Shown: positions 7,958-17,255 of the stretch, piece by piece
Layout: each line of letters begins with the position of its first letter
Numbering within the stretch: the stretch's first letter is position 1
Assembly: GCA_049840595.1 (NCBI GenBank)
Contig: JASGKO010000004.1
Span: 62,001 to 126,000, forward strand
DNA length: 64,000 nucleotides
Direction: 5' to 3'
Source: JASGKO01 sp049840595
Lineage (GTDB): Bacteria > Verrucomicrobiota > Verrucomicrobiia > Chthoniobacterales > Chthoniobacteraceae
Notes under the pieces: generated by a model
Told to the model about the DNA's origin: nothing
The model's input: the letters and a program-made list of their open reading frames with translations, nothing else
Database searches by the model: none
Made by a program: the position numbers and the translations under genes

Positions 7958-8646
7958 GCCAGCGGACGCCATGGCCAGGAAAGCGAGTGCGCGTCAAGAT
8001 CTGCGGGCTCACGAATGAAGCGGATGCCCGGCAGGCGATCGAGGCGGGCGCGGATGCGCTCGGGATCAATCTGTTTCCCGGCTCGAAGCGTTATGTCGCT
8101 CTGGAGACCGTGCTGCCGTGGGTGAAAGAATTGCCGCTCTTTGTGGAGCGGGTGGCGGTGATGGTTAATCCCACGTATGAAGAAGTGCTGCAGGTGATGG
8201 GCTCCGGTGCTTTTGGGCTGGTCCAACTCCATGGCGATGAGCCGCCCGGTTTTTGTGAAAAGCTGGTTGCGGATGAGGGATTGCGGGTGATCAAGGCCCT
8301 CCCGTTACGGGGGCGTGACGATTTTGAGAAAATTTTTGAATATGAGAAAATGGGCTTATCAGCCCTGCTTGTGGATGCCTATGTGCCCGGCGAGTTTGGA
8401 GGGACGGGGAAATTGATCGATCTCGAAGTGGCCGCCGAGCTGGCGCATCAACGGCTGCGGATTCCTCTGATTCTCTCTGGTGGACTCCACCCGGAGAATG
8501 TGGCGGGGGCCGTGGAAAAGGTGCGCCCGTATGCGGTGGATGTGGCAAGTGGCGTGGAAGGGGCGACTCCCAGAAATAAGGATTTTGCGAAGCTGCGGGC
8601 GTTCGTTGCCGGGGCCAATCAGGGGGCATTCGGGCCGGTAATTTAA
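7954..8646 (+). CDS. trpF: Phosphoribosylanthranilate isomerase
   Basis: A 230-residue TIM-barrel enzyme that catalyses the Amadori rearrangement of N-(5-phosphoribosyl)anthranilate in tryptophan synthesis. Family motifs are in order: VKICGLTNEADARQAIEAGA with the catalytic Cys, GINLFPGSKRYV, VQLHGDE, LLVDAY with the catalytic Asp, and LILSGGLHPENV followed by VDVASGVEG, the phosphate-binding end of the barrel. The length is slightly above the usual 200-215 because of a short N-terminal extension. It overlaps the upstream membrane protein gene by 4 bp. No other trp gene is in the window, so the pathway genes are dispersed. Confidence 0.95.
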   Translation: MSQRTPWPGKRVRVKICGLTNEADARQAIEAGADALGINLFPGSKRYVALETVLPWVKELPLFVERVAVMVNPTYEEVLQVMGSGAFGLVQLHGDEPPGFCEKLVADEGLRVIKALPLRGRDDFEKIFEYEKMGLSALLVDAYVPGEFGGTGKLIDLEVAAELAHQRLRIPLILSGGLHPENVAGAVEKVRPYAVDVASGVEGATPRNKDFAKLRAFVAGANQGAFGPVI

Positions 8647-8756
8647 AAAATTACAGAGAGAATCAAAGTTGCGGGCGGTTTTTTGCGGGGCGTAAAGGGG
8701 GTGTGGTCTGGTTTCTGCTCAGGGAGAGATCAACCCAGCTAAGCACGCTTCGAAAT

Positions 8757-10647
8757 ATGAAACATCTCTCCACTCAACTCTTCGCCCTCTGTGTGATCCC
8801 GGCGGCAGTTGCCACGGCTCAGACGACTCCCGCGGCCAGCCCTACGGCGTCGCTGGCGCCCATTACCGCGGCTCCGGCCGGCACGGTGGCTCCCACGACT
8901 GCGCCTGCTCTCGCGGGCACTCCCGTGGCCCCGGCTCCCGTGACCAGCGTGCCTGCGACGACCCCCGTCACTTCCGAAGCCCCGGTGGGGGATACGATGT
9001 CCACCCCGAGCCAGCCCGCTCCGATCGAGCCGCCGGTGCAGGAGCCTGTTTCCGCTCCTTCCACCGGTCAAGCACCAGCTGTTGCCGCTCCGGGGACAAC
9101 CGCTCCCACCGCTCCCACTACGGCCTTGAACCTCGGCGCAATGTCTTCGAATGACGGGCATCCGGTCACAGAATTTCAAGAGCAGGAGATTGCCACCGCG
9201 ATTCGGCTGCTGGCCCGTCAGGCAAAGATCAGTATTGCCGTAAGCGATAAGGTTCAGGGAAATGTGACCATCCGCCTCGAAGACAAAACGCCGCTCGAAG
9301 CGATCCAGATCATTTGCACCATGAAGAATCTCTACCTCGATCAGATCGAGGGGGTTTATTTCGTCAAGACGCAGGATGAGAAGGCAAAGGAGCCGACGAT
9401 GAGTCAGAGCTATACCTTCAGCTACGCTCAGGCCAAGGACATCTCGCCGCTGCTCGCTTCCCAGTTCGGAGAAGCGTCGCCGCAGATTGACGCCCGCACC
9501 AACACGATTTTCTATCACATCACCAAGTCGAATGTGGATCTCGCGAAGATGTTCCTCGCGACCGTGGACAAGCCCACGCAGCAGGTGATGATCGAGGCGC
9601 GCCTCGTCGAAGTGACCGCCAATCCCAAGCAGAGCTACGGCATCAACTGGGGGGGCGTGCTCGGCAGTTCCTCCACGCCGCAGACCTTCCGCTACGGTGG
9701 CACGACGCTTGGCACCTCCACGCTGCAGACGGATACGAACCCCACGACCGGGACGACGACGACGAAGGTGGTCCCCGGCTCGCTGCCATCGGTGGTAACG
9801 GATACGGCGACTGGCGTCTTCACTCCGCAGGATTTCCTGCTGAATGGGCAGACGGGCGGCGGCTTCCTCGATTCGCTCGGTGGACAGTTTGCGATTCTTT
9901 CCGCTCCCGCGATGTCGCTCACGATGCGCTTGCTGAATGAAGACAGCGATGCGGAGTTCCTCGCCAATCCCCGTGTGGTCACGGCGAATAACGAAAAGGC
10001 CACGATCAAGATCACCCGCAACCAGCCGGTGCCGCAGTTGAACTTCAATGAACAGACGGCGACCGCGGTTTTCGGCGGCTTCGAGGACAAGAACTTCGGC
10101 AACACGCTGGAGGTGACGCCTTCGATCAACAAGGATGATTATGTGACGCTCGGCGTGAAGCCGGAGATCAGCAACAAGGTCGGGGATGCCTCCTTCACCT
10201 TCGCCGGTGCGACCGTGGCGAGCCCGATCATCGATACCCGTACGCTGGATTCCAACGTGTTGATCAAGAGCGGCAGCACGCTGGCGATCGGCGGCCTGTT
10301 GCAGGATGAAGTAACCAAGGGCCGCACCAAGGTGCCGGTGCTCGGCGACGTGCCGGTGCTCGGTTACATGTTCCAGGAAGCGTCTGAACTCCCGCACGAA
10401 GCGCAATCTGCTGGTCTTTGTGACGCCGACGATCATTAAGCAGGGCTACGGCACCGGCCTGGAAGACCAGGTCTGGGGGCTGAAGAACAGCGGCGATGAA
10501 TACGCCGACCCGGATGGCTGGCGCAACAATGCGAAGGGCTCGATCCGCCTGGTGCCGACCTCGGATGCGCAACTCTCCTCGATCTATCCGGTCCCCGGGC
10601 AGACGACGGTGAGCTACCGCACCTCGGCGACCAGCCGCGAGAAGTAA
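8757..10647 (+). CDS. Secretin (GspD/PilQ-like outer-membrane channel), frameshifted near the end
   Basis: A protein of about 629 residues when one indel is corrected. It has a signal peptide (MKHLSTQLFALCVIPAAVATA), a Pro/Ala/Thr-rich linker to about residue 125, an N0/STN-like domain (IRLLARQAKISIAVSDKVQG, then LEAIQIICTMKNL), an N1-like domain (YAQAKDISPLLASQFGE), and the C-terminal secretin barrel (EFLANPRVVTANNEKA, NTLEVTPSI, LAIGGLLQDEV then PVLGDVPVLGYMF). The reading frame breaks at about 10383-10390: the conserved tail SRTKRNLLVFVTPTI and a further 70 residues continue one base out of phase, so one extra base is present. Secretins form the outer-membrane gate of type II secretion or type IV pili. 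The prepilin genes downstream at 12320-15752 are plausible partners. Confidence 0.88.
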
Positions 10648-10674
10648 GACTTTCCCACCATTTCCCCTACACCG

Positions 10675-10718
10675 AGAAGTGCCGATGCCCGCTACGAGCA
10701 TCGGCACTTCTTTTTTTT
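10675..10718 (+). terminator. Rho-independent terminator after the secretin gene
   Basis: A perfect 14-bp stem (10675-10688 with 10698-10711) and a run of eight T at 10711-10718, located 28 bp past the secretin stop codon. Confidence 0.93.
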
Positions 10719-11042
10719 GACGGGGCAAATTTGGGTGCGCGTTAAGGGGGAGACTGGTGTCGCGGGAAAAAGCGGCGAGGTGTCGCCGCAGTCCAGGGGA
10801 GTGGCGGTGCGGTAAAAGTGCGGTGGAGGTCCGGTAGCGGTGCGGTGGCGGTTTTAGGCCGCCGAAAGGAGCGGGAAAATCCAAGGAGCAGGAAGTCCCT
10901 CTTTTGTCTCTTTCGCGGGTTTCGCTGGCAGAAAGTTGGGATGAACTTCCGCTTGAAGCGGGGGGCCGAAACGCCGATGCTGGCAGCCCGTCATTTTTAG
11001 AAAACATGGCGGGTCTGATTATTTTCCCAGCCTACAACACCT
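10719..11042. other. Intergenic region with degenerate GCGGT repeats
   Basis: No gene is supported. At 10801-10856 the motif GCGGT or CGGTAG recurs seven or so times at irregular spacing (purine-rich, one strand), a slippage-type low-complexity tract. The rest is the leader of leuB, in which I see no attenuator or leader peptide rich in Leu codons. Confidence 0.45.
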
Positions 11043-12155
11043 ATGTCTCAAACGTTCAAAATCGCAGTTCTCGCCGGTGATGGAATCGGCCCGGAAGTCA
11101 TGAGTGAAGCCCTCCAGGTGCTCGCCGTGGTGGAGCAGAAGTTTTCGCTCAAATTCGAGTTCGAAGAGCGGAACGTGGGCGGAGCGGCGATCGATGCCGA
11201 AGGGCACGCGCTCCCAGAGACGACGTTGGAAGCCTGCCGTCGTGCGGATGCGATTCTTTTCGGCTCGGTAGGCGGTCCCAAGTGGGAATCTCTGCCGCCG
11301 GATCAACAGCCGGAGCGCGCCGCCCTGCTGCCGCTGCGCAAGCACTTCGGCCTCTTCGCCAACCTGCGTCCCGCAGTGTGCTTTGCCGAGCTCACCCATG
11401 CTTCGCCAGTGAAGGAATCGATTGTTGCCGGCGGGTTCAACGTGCTCTGCGTGCGTGAACTCACCGGGGGGATGTATTTCGGCCAGCCGAAGTTTACCCG
11501 TGAGGAAGAAGGTGATGTAACCGTCGTGGACACCATGGTTTACAAGCGCAGCGAGATTGAGCGGATCGCGCATGTGGCCTTCCAGGCCGCCCAGGGCCGC
11601 TCCAAGCGAGTGACCTCAATCGACAAGGCGAACGTGCTCGAAAACGGCGTGCTCTGGCGCAAGACGGTCACGGAAATCGCGAAACAATACCCCGATGTGA
11701 CGCTGAACCACCTCTATGTGGACAACGCGGCGATGCAGCTCATTCGCAACCCGCGCGGCTTCGATGTCGTGCTGGCGGAGAATCTTTTCGGCGACATTCT
11801 CAGCGATGAGATGGCGATGATTGCCGGTTCGCTCGGGATGCTTCCCAGCGCGAGCCTGGGCGTGAAGGAAACCGCGATCGGCCGCTATGGCATGTATGAG
11901 CCCAGCGGCGGCACCGCGCCGGACATAGCGGGCAAGGGCATTGCCAACCCGATCGCGCAGATCCTTTCGGCGGGCATGATGCTCCGCTACTCCCTCGGCC
12001 AGCCGGCAGCGGCGGATGCGATTGACCGTGCCGTGCGCAAGGTGATCGAGCAGGGCTATCGCACCGGCGATATTTACACGGAAGGCACGAAGAAGGTCGG
12101 CACCCGCGAGATGGGGGCGGCCATTGTGGCGGCCCTGGAGCAGGAGCTTGCCTAA
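11043..12155 (+). CDS. leuB: 3-isopropylmalate dehydrogenase
   Basis: A 370-residue NAD-dependent decarboxylating dehydrogenase that converts 3-isopropylmalate to 2-oxo-4-methylpentanoate precursors in leucine synthesis. It begins IAVLAGDGIGPEVM. The substrate-loop arginines lie in LRKHFGLFANLRP, the catalytic Tyr/Lys region in DTMVYKRSEIERIAHVAF and TSIDKANVLENG, and the metal-binding aspartates in YVDNAAMQL and LFGDILSDEMAMIAGSLG. The NAD-binding GGTAPDIAGKGIANP follows. The length is typical. No Shine-Dalgarno is seen upstream of the ATG. It stands alone between two terminators, so it is probably a single-gene unit and not part of a leuABCD operon here. Confidence 0.96.
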   Translation: MSQTFKIAVLAGDGIGPEVMSEALQVLAVVEQKFSLKFEFEERNVGGAAIDAEGHALPETTLEACRRADAILFGSVGGPKWESLPPDQQPERAALLPLRKHFGLFANLRPAVCFAELTHASPVKESIVAGGFNVLCVRELTGGMYFGQPKFTREEEGDVTVVDTMVYKRSEIERIAHVAFQAAQGRSKRVTSIDKANVLENGVLWRKTVTEIAKQYPDVTLNHLYVDNAAMQLIRNPRGFDVVLAENLFGDILSDEMAMIAGSLGMLPSASLGVKETAIGRYGMYEPSGGTAPDIAGKGIANPIAQILSAGMMLRYSLGQPAAADAIDRAVRKVIEQGYRTGDIYTEGTKKVGTREMGAAIVAALEQELA

Positions 12156-12234
12156 AGAGACGGCGGTAAACCCCGCCTGACAAAATATTTCTTGGGGAGC
12201 CTCGATTGAGCGGTTTCCCAGATGGTTTTCAAAG

Positions 12235-12275
12235 GGGCCAGCGATGGATAAAATGTCATCGCTGGCCCTCTTTTT
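12235..12275 (+). terminator. Terminator between leuB and the prepilin genes
   Basis: A perfect 12-bp stem (12235-12246 with 12257-12268) followed by TCTTTTTC. It lies 80 bp past the leuB stop and 45-50 bp before the prepilin start, so it separates the two transcription units or attenuates the second. Confidence 0.82.
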
Positions 12276-12319
12276 CGCCCCTGTTCAGGGCATGCATTAT
12301 GCTTTTAAATGGGGCTAGC

Positions 12320-12850
12320 ATGCTTCTTGGAATTTCTAGAAAACACGGTCCCCACGGCTATACGATTGCCGAGGTATTGGTCGCTCTCGCGGTGATCGGA
12401 TTGTTTGCCTCGTCCCTCATGTGGGGGCTCACGATGATGAATAATTACGCGGTGCTGGGCCGACTTTACTCTGGTGCGATGGAGGCAGTGCAGGAGCAGA
12501 TTGATCTGGTGCTCACAGATGGCGCGTTCTCTCCCAATAACAATACTTCGGCTCCCGTGTCGGGGATTACTCCGAGGTACAATATCGAATTGCCGGTTTT
12601 GTCGAGTGGCTCATCTTCGAGCGCCACGGCCACCAGCGTGCCGATTTACCTGAGCGATTCCAGCAAAACCGTCGAGGTGGATGGCACGATGACCACCAAG
12701 GTTGAGAATACGGGCACGACGTACAACCTCATTTCTGGAAATTCTACCAATCTTAATATCTATCGGATCACGGTGACGATGATTTTCACTTACCGCGGCA
12801 AGACCTACTCAGTAACCAGCGCCACCATGCGGGCGCCCGATACGAACTAA
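12320..12850 (+). CDS. Prepilin-type N-terminal protein (minor pseudopilin)
   Basis: A 176-residue protein with a class III signal: a short basic leader ending in HG, then the hydrophobic helix beginning YTIAEVLVALAVIGLF. The Glu at position +5 after the predicted Gly cleavage site is the hallmark recognised by prepilin peptidase. The rest is a Ser/Thr-rich beta-strand region. This is the architecture of type II secretion pseudopilins (GspI/PulI-like) and minor type IV pilins. An alternative ATG at 12299 would lengthen the leader to 20 residues; the one at 12320 has GGGG 8-11 nt upstream. It heads a run of four closely spaced genes (12320-16300). Confidence 0.85.
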   Translation: MLLGISRKHGPHGYTIAEVLVALAVIGLFASSLMWGLTMMNNYAVLGRLYSGAMEAVQEQIDLVLTDGAFSPNNNTSAPVSGITPRYNIELPVLSSGSSSSATATSVPIYLSDSSKTVEVDGTMTTKVENTGTTYNLISGNSTNLNIYRITVTMIFTYRGKTYSVTSATMRAPDTN

Positions 12851-12851
12851 C

Positions 12852-13823
12852 ATGCGTAATCCCTTTCATCGCTTCAGGACGGCTGCCTTTACGCTGGTCG
12901 AATTGATGGTCACCACGGGGATGGTTTCCGTGGCCGGACTGGTCATTTTCCTCATCTTCAACAATGGGATGATCCTCTTTGCGAAGAATTCTGCGATCAA
13001 TCTGGCCCATCAGGATTATCGGCAGGCCGTGCAGCTGTTTCAAAACGATCTGCACAAGGCGGTGTCGGTTCCCTTTTACCTCAGTTCTTCCGCTTCGGCC
13101 TCTACCACTCTGCCGTCCATTACGGTGGACTCGGTGACCTATAATGGTGCGAACGTTACCACGACTGCCCAAGGGATTTCCTTTCAAACCTTCGGCGGAA
13201 CATCTGGAGAAGGTTTTGAGATCGGGCGCAACATTGCTTCCGGCAGTAATCAAGTGGTGATTACGGGGAGTAACGCGACGCCGGTGGCCGGGCAACGTTT
13301 GATTATTCCAGCCTATCAGATCGAGGCTGATATTTCCGCAGTGAGCAGTTCGGGCAGCGGAACGACCGCCCTTTACACGTTGACTCTTGCTTCAATCCTA
13401 AGCTCTTCGAGCACCACGGGTACTTCGACTATCTCCGGAGATATCACCGCCTGTAGTGCGAGTAACTACACGACGACGGTGTACGGGAGCGGTATCACCG
13501 ATTATCATATCATCTGCTATCTCACTAACCGGGTGGTCTATCTCGCGACCCCGATTTCGGGCACCAGTCCACAAGCATATCAGTTGCGTTATTACCCCTG
13601 CTACAACGCGACCTACAATACTAGCTATACAGTTTTTACCTTCAATCTCTTCACTTCGACGCCGTTTCAAATCGCCACCATTAATACTTCAACCAACCAG
13701 CAATATACCGCAGTCTCCATGTCCCTGCAGGATCGGCTGACTAATAACCGGGGCTACAAGGTTACGAACACGTATTTCACTACGAACGTGCCCTACCGCT
13801 ACTCCCTTACCACCTATCAATAG
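12852..13823 (+). CDS. Prepilin-type N-terminal protein (GspJ-like)
   Basis: A 323-residue protein starting 1 bp after the previous stop. The leader MRNPFHRFRTAA precedes FTLVELMVTTGMVSVAG, the canonical type IV prepilin helix with Glu at +5; cleavage would follow Ala instead of the commoner Gly, which prepilin peptidases tolerate. A region of about 290 residues rich in Ser, Thr, Asn and Tyr follows. Length and position second in the cluster resemble the larger minor pseudopilin GspJ/PulJ, but overall similarity beyond the N terminus is not evident. It probably forms part of the pseudopilus tip with its neighbours. Confidence 0.85.
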   Translation: MRNPFHRFRTAAFTLVELMVTTGMVSVAGLVIFLIFNNGMILFAKNSAINLAHQDYRQAVQLFQNDLHKAVSVPFYLSSSASASTTLPSITVDSVTYNGANVTTTAQGISFQTFGGTSGEGFEIGRNIASGSNQVVITGSNATPVAGQRLIIPAYQIEADISAVSSSGSGTTALYTLTLASILSSSSTTGTSTISGDITACSASNYTTTVYGSGITDYHIICYLTNRVVYLATPISGTSPQAYQLRYYPCYNATYNTSYTVFTFNLFTSTPFQIATINTSTNQQYTAVSMSLQDRLTNNRGYKVTNTYFTTNVPYRYSLTTYQ

Positions 13824-13826
13824 CCT

Positions 13827-15752
13827 ATGAAACTCAATGGCCAGATTCGTCGCAGTGAGTCGGGAATGACGATGATTATGGTGCTCATCGTAATGATCGT
13901 GATGCTCGTTTGCCTGGGCGGCGCAATGGAATACACCTCGACTATTCGCCGGAACGTCCAGCGCAGTAATGAACGCCAGGCAGCCGTGGCAATTGCGGAT
14001 GGCGCCCTGGAAATTGCCTATGCCAACTGGCGGCAGATCGCAACCACGGCGGGGACCTCTTCCGCACCTACGGTTGCCAGTCTGAGCAGTCTTTCCAGCG
14101 TGACCATTAATTCCAGCTACTATCCCGCGCAAACGATCAGCAGCACGAGCTACGGGGTGCCCACCTACAGCGGAACCTATAGCGTGAAAGCAGTGGATCC
14201 CCGGATCAATCCCACCGCCTATCCCATCACCTCGGGCACGCCTCCACCCGCCTATGGGCAGGATGCCGCGGCCGCCTTTGCCAATACTGGCAGCGCGACA
14301 ACCTATACTTCCAGTTACTATTACCTGGCTAACGCCAGCGTTACAATGAACACGCTGAAAGGATCGGTGTCCGCGAATGTGAATCGCATTTTCGAACTGC
14401 AAAAAACCTCTCCATGGAACTGGGCGATCTTTTATGCCAACGACTTGGAGATTCACCCCGGTGGCACCATGAATGTGACCGGGTGGGTCCACTCCAACGG
14501 CAACCTCTACACCGGTCACTCCTCGCTGAACTTTATCAAAAAAGTTACCTACGTTGGCAACTGGACCGTCGGTTTTTCTCCGAATGAGAACGACCATAGC
14601 GGGGAAACCCCAGCCTCACCCACTTATCCCAGCAATCTGCCCCCGACTAAAAGCCAGTCCTACGAGCCGTTCGGCATTGATACCTCCACCTTCAATACCA
14701 CGAATACCAACCCCAACGACGACAGTTACCATGAAATCGTGGAAATGCCGACCGTGGGCTATACCGACCCCATGACGACTACCAGTGACAAGGCCCGCTA
14801 TTTCTCCCAGGCGGGAATCAAGGTGGTCATCGGCACCGGGGGAAGCATGACCATTTACAACAGCACCGCGCCAACCACCGACAGCAGCGGAGTCATCACC
14901 AGTTTGGGAACCACTGTAAGCTCCACCAGCACCGGGAATGATAAGTTGATTTATAACGCGATCACTAGCGCCGTTTCGCCGCAGGCCTCCTCGATCCAGG
15001 ACAATCGCGAAGCGGCTACGATGACGGTGACCGATGTGGATATTAGCAAGTTGGTTACGGCTGTAAACACGACGTCCAATTTGTTCAACGGTTCGAATGT
15101 GCTTTATATCGTGGATACTACGAACTCGACCACTTCCCGCAAAGCGATCCGTTTGAAGAACGGTGCCACGCTGCCCACCAATGGGTTGACGGTGGTGAGT
15201 GCCAATGCCGTCTATGTTCAAGGTGATTACAATACCGGCTCCACCTCCACGACCTATTCTTCCAGCACGCAGCCGGCTTCGAATGCCTCCACCAGTGTGC
15301 CAACCAGCAATACGGTGAGTGGTTACGACCTTGCTGGCCATCCGGCGGCCGTCGTGGCGGATGCGGTTACGATTCTTTCCAATGCCTGGGCGGATGCGAA
15401 TTCCACCCTTGCGGTCGGATTACGTCCGGCGACCAATACGACGATCAACAGCGCCATCATCTCCGGCATCGCGCCTTCCAGTCTGTCCGGCTATAGCGGG
15501 GGCAACAGTTATAGCGGTGGGGCGGAAAACTTCCCACGATTGCTCGAGGATTGGGGAGGGAAATACTTCACCTACTACGGCTCCATGGTCGAGCTCTATC
15601 CCAGCAATCAGTCCACCGGTCGTTGGGGGAATAGCAATGTCTATGGCGTGCCCACCCGGCAGTGGTATTTTAACACCAATTTCTATACCAATCCTCCTCC
15701 CGGCACTACCACCCTCGTTCGATACAATCGCGGCCAATGGTTCGTTCAATAA
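13827..15752 (+). CDS. Large membrane-anchored exported protein, PilX/GspK-like N terminus
   Basis: A 641-residue protein 3 bp downstream of the previous gene. The N terminus (basic stretch, then ESGMTMIMVLIVMIVMLVCL) resembles the PilX or GspK anchor, which keeps a prepilin-like hydrophobic helix but here lacks the Glu at +5. An amphipathic segment (RRNVQRSNERQAAVAIADGA) follows, as in PilX N-terminal domains. The remaining 580 residues are Ser/Thr/Asn/Tyr-rich, contain a PGGTMNVTGWVHSNGNLYTG region, and suggest a secreted beta-rich domain. In the type II system the GspK-like subunit caps the pseudopilus and lacks Glu5, which fits its place after two Glu5 pilins. Confidence 0.75.
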   Translation: MKLNGQIRRSESGMTMIMVLIVMIVMLVCLGGAMEYTSTIRRNVQRSNERQAAVAIADGALEIAYANWRQIATTAGTSSAPTVASLSSLSSVTINSSYYPAQTISSTSYGVPTYSGTYSVKAVDPRINPTAYPITSGTPPPAYGQDAAAAFANTGSATTYTSSYYYLANASVTMNTLKGSVSANVNRIFELQKTSPWNWAIFYANDLEIHPGGTMNVTGWVHSNGNLYTGHSSLNFIKKVTYVGNWTVGFSPNENDHSGETPASPTYPSNLPPTKSQSYEPFGIDTSTFNTTNTNPNDDSYHEIVEMPTVGYTDPMTTTSDKARYFSQAGIKVVIGTGGSMTIYNSTAPTTDSSGVITSLGTTVSSTSTGNDKLIYNAITSAVSPQASSIQDNREAATMTVTDVDISKLVTAVNTTSNLFNGSNVLYIVDTTNSTTSRKAIRLKNGATLPTNGLTVVSANAVYVQGDYNTGSTSTTYSSSTQPASNASTSVPTSNTVSGYDLAGHPAAVVADAVTILSNAWADANSTLAVGLRPATNTTINSAIISGIAPSSLSGYSGGNSYSGGAENFPRLLEDWGGKYFTYYGSMVELYPSNQSTGRWGNSNVYGVPTRQWYFNTNFYTNPPPGTTTLVRYNRGQWFVQ

Positions 15753-16300
15753 TTCTCTCCCTGTTCTTCAGTGCGGCTACGTTGCTGGCCGATCCGATTG
15801 ATTTCACTCCGCATCAGGAGTCGATCTCCTTTGATGGCGGTCAGATGCAGCGGAATTACTTCACGCAGGGCAATCAACGCATCAGTTACGATATCCCCGG
15901 GGGGTGGACTGCCAGTGGCGGGGGAAGTCGTCTCACGCTTACGCCGCCGAACAAGGTGCAGGCCCAGGCGGTGATCGAATGTCTCCCGCTCTCCGCCCCG
16001 CAGACTTACAACGATGCCCAGGCGAAACTGCTCAAGGACAACGCCATGGCCTTCATCCCGGCCAAGGCGGAAAATGTGAAGCTGGTCGCAGAAAAGCTAA
16101 ACGACTTTAAAGTGGACGGACACGAGGTTTACGAGGTGAGCGCTACTTATAGCTTTTACGGGCAGAACTTTGAGTTGGGTGTGATTTATATCAATATGGG
16201 GCTCAACCAGATTCGCTGCCACTTGGTATCGCATGCGAGCGATTTTAACGATCTTTACGCCGCCTTCCGCCGGAGCTTTTTCTCCTGGGGCACGATGTAG
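15737..16300 (+). CDS. Exported hypothetical protein of the prepilin cluster
   Basis: A 187-residue protein whose start overlaps the end of the previous gene by 16 bp, indicating translational coupling. It has an N-terminal signal peptide (MVRSIILSLFFSAATLLA, cleavage after LA or LAD). The mature part includes ISYDIPGGWTASGGGSRLTL and a central Lys/Ala-rich helix, and looks like a small periplasmic alpha/beta protein. I do not recognise a family. Position in the operon suggests an accessory role for the pilus-like apparatus or for a secreted substrate. Confidence 0.75.
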   Translation: MVRSIILSLFFSAATLLADPIDFTPHQESISFDGGQMQRNYFTQGNQRISYDIPGGWTASGGGSRLTLTPPNKVQAQAVIECLPLSAPQTYNDAQAKLLKDNAMAFIPAKAENVKLVAEKLNDFKVDGHEVYEVSATYSFYGQNFELGVIYINMGLNQIRCHLVSHASDFNDLYAAFRRSFFSWGTM

Positions 16301-16462
16301 GCGGTCGTTTGCGAATGCTCTTTGCATCAGTCCCGAAGAGACGTTGGAAATCATGGCTGTAGCGGTGCTTCCTAGCTTTGGAGTGTCGAGATTAATAAGT
16401 GGGGGAAAATCTCTGTAAAGGTCGCTAAACAGCGTTTGACGGAAAGCTGGAGGAGGCGCAAC

Positions 16463-17080
16463 TTGGTATTTATGAAAACGTTCCCCCTGTTTTTCGTGAT
16501 GGCGGCCTTGGCGTTACCGGCTTGGGCTGCGGATATCGGTCAGCTTAACACGGAAGCCCAACGGGCCATGATGTCGGGAGATACGGATACGGCAAAGGCC
16601 AAGTTCGAAGAAGTGCTCAAGGTGGACCCCGAGAATATAACCGCTGAAAATTACCTGCGCATGATCAACGCGCAGGAAAAGAAGAGCAACACTTCCTCGC
16701 TCCAGGCGCAGCTCGACAAGCTCACTCTGGACCATGTGAAATTCAAGGACGCCACGCTGGGCTCCGCGCTTGATTACCTCAAACAAATGGCGGCTAAAAA
16801 ATCCGTGAATGTGAGCTTTGTGATGCAGTTGCCCCAGAGCGCGGTGGATGAGACGAAGGTCTCCATCGATCTCCAAAACATCCCGTTTCTTGTGGTGCTC
16901 AACTACGTGAGCGATCTGGCTGGAGTCCAGTTCACCGTCCAGCAATATGCGATCGTCGTGAAAGCGAAACCAACGGCGGAGACGACTTCCAATGTAGGGG
17001 CCAATGCTCCGGCCGGGGATGACGCAATAGCGCTTTTTTCCCGAGTGGCGTGCAGTGGACTGAAGGTGAAACATCTCTGA
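16463..17080 (+). CDS. Exported TPR/secretin-N0-like protein
   Basis: About 205 residues: signal peptide (MKTFPLFFVMAALALPAWA), one TPR-like helical pair (LNTEAQRAMMSGDTDTAKAK then FEEVLKVDPENITAENYL), and a domain like the STN/N0 module of secretins and TonB receptors (VKFKDATLGSALDYLKQMA, VSIDLQNIPFLVVLNYVSDL, QYAIVVK). It lacks a secretin barrel, so it may be a periplasmic partner of the secretin at 8757. Start choice: AGGAGG at 16451-16456 is six bases before an in-frame TTG at 16463 but fifteen before the ATG at 16472, so the TTG is favoured; the protein would then start MVFMKTF. The 160 bp upstream hold no gene. Confidence 0.72.
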   Translation: MVFMKTFPLFFVMAALALPAWAADIGQLNTEAQRAMMSGDTDTAKAKFEEVLKVDPENITAENYLRMINAQEKKSNTSSLQAQLDKLTLDHVKFKDATLGSALDYLKQMAAKKSVNVSFVMQLPQSAVDETKVSIDLQNIPFLVVLNYVSDLAGVQFTVQQYAIVVKAKPTAETTSNVGANAPAGDDAIALFSRVACSGLKVKHL

Positions 17081-17255
17081 CTTTTCCGGGGCGGAGAACA
17101 CTACGCTATGGTGAGAAGCCACGTCGTTTTCCCAGCGGGGAAAAATTTGAGGTTTATCACGATCTGTTGGAAGAAGGAGTGCGTGATCCTCTCCGCTGCG
17201 CTCCGGTTCTCGACTTCGCTCGGGGTGACGGTGTTACCGGGCGCGATTTATCGAT

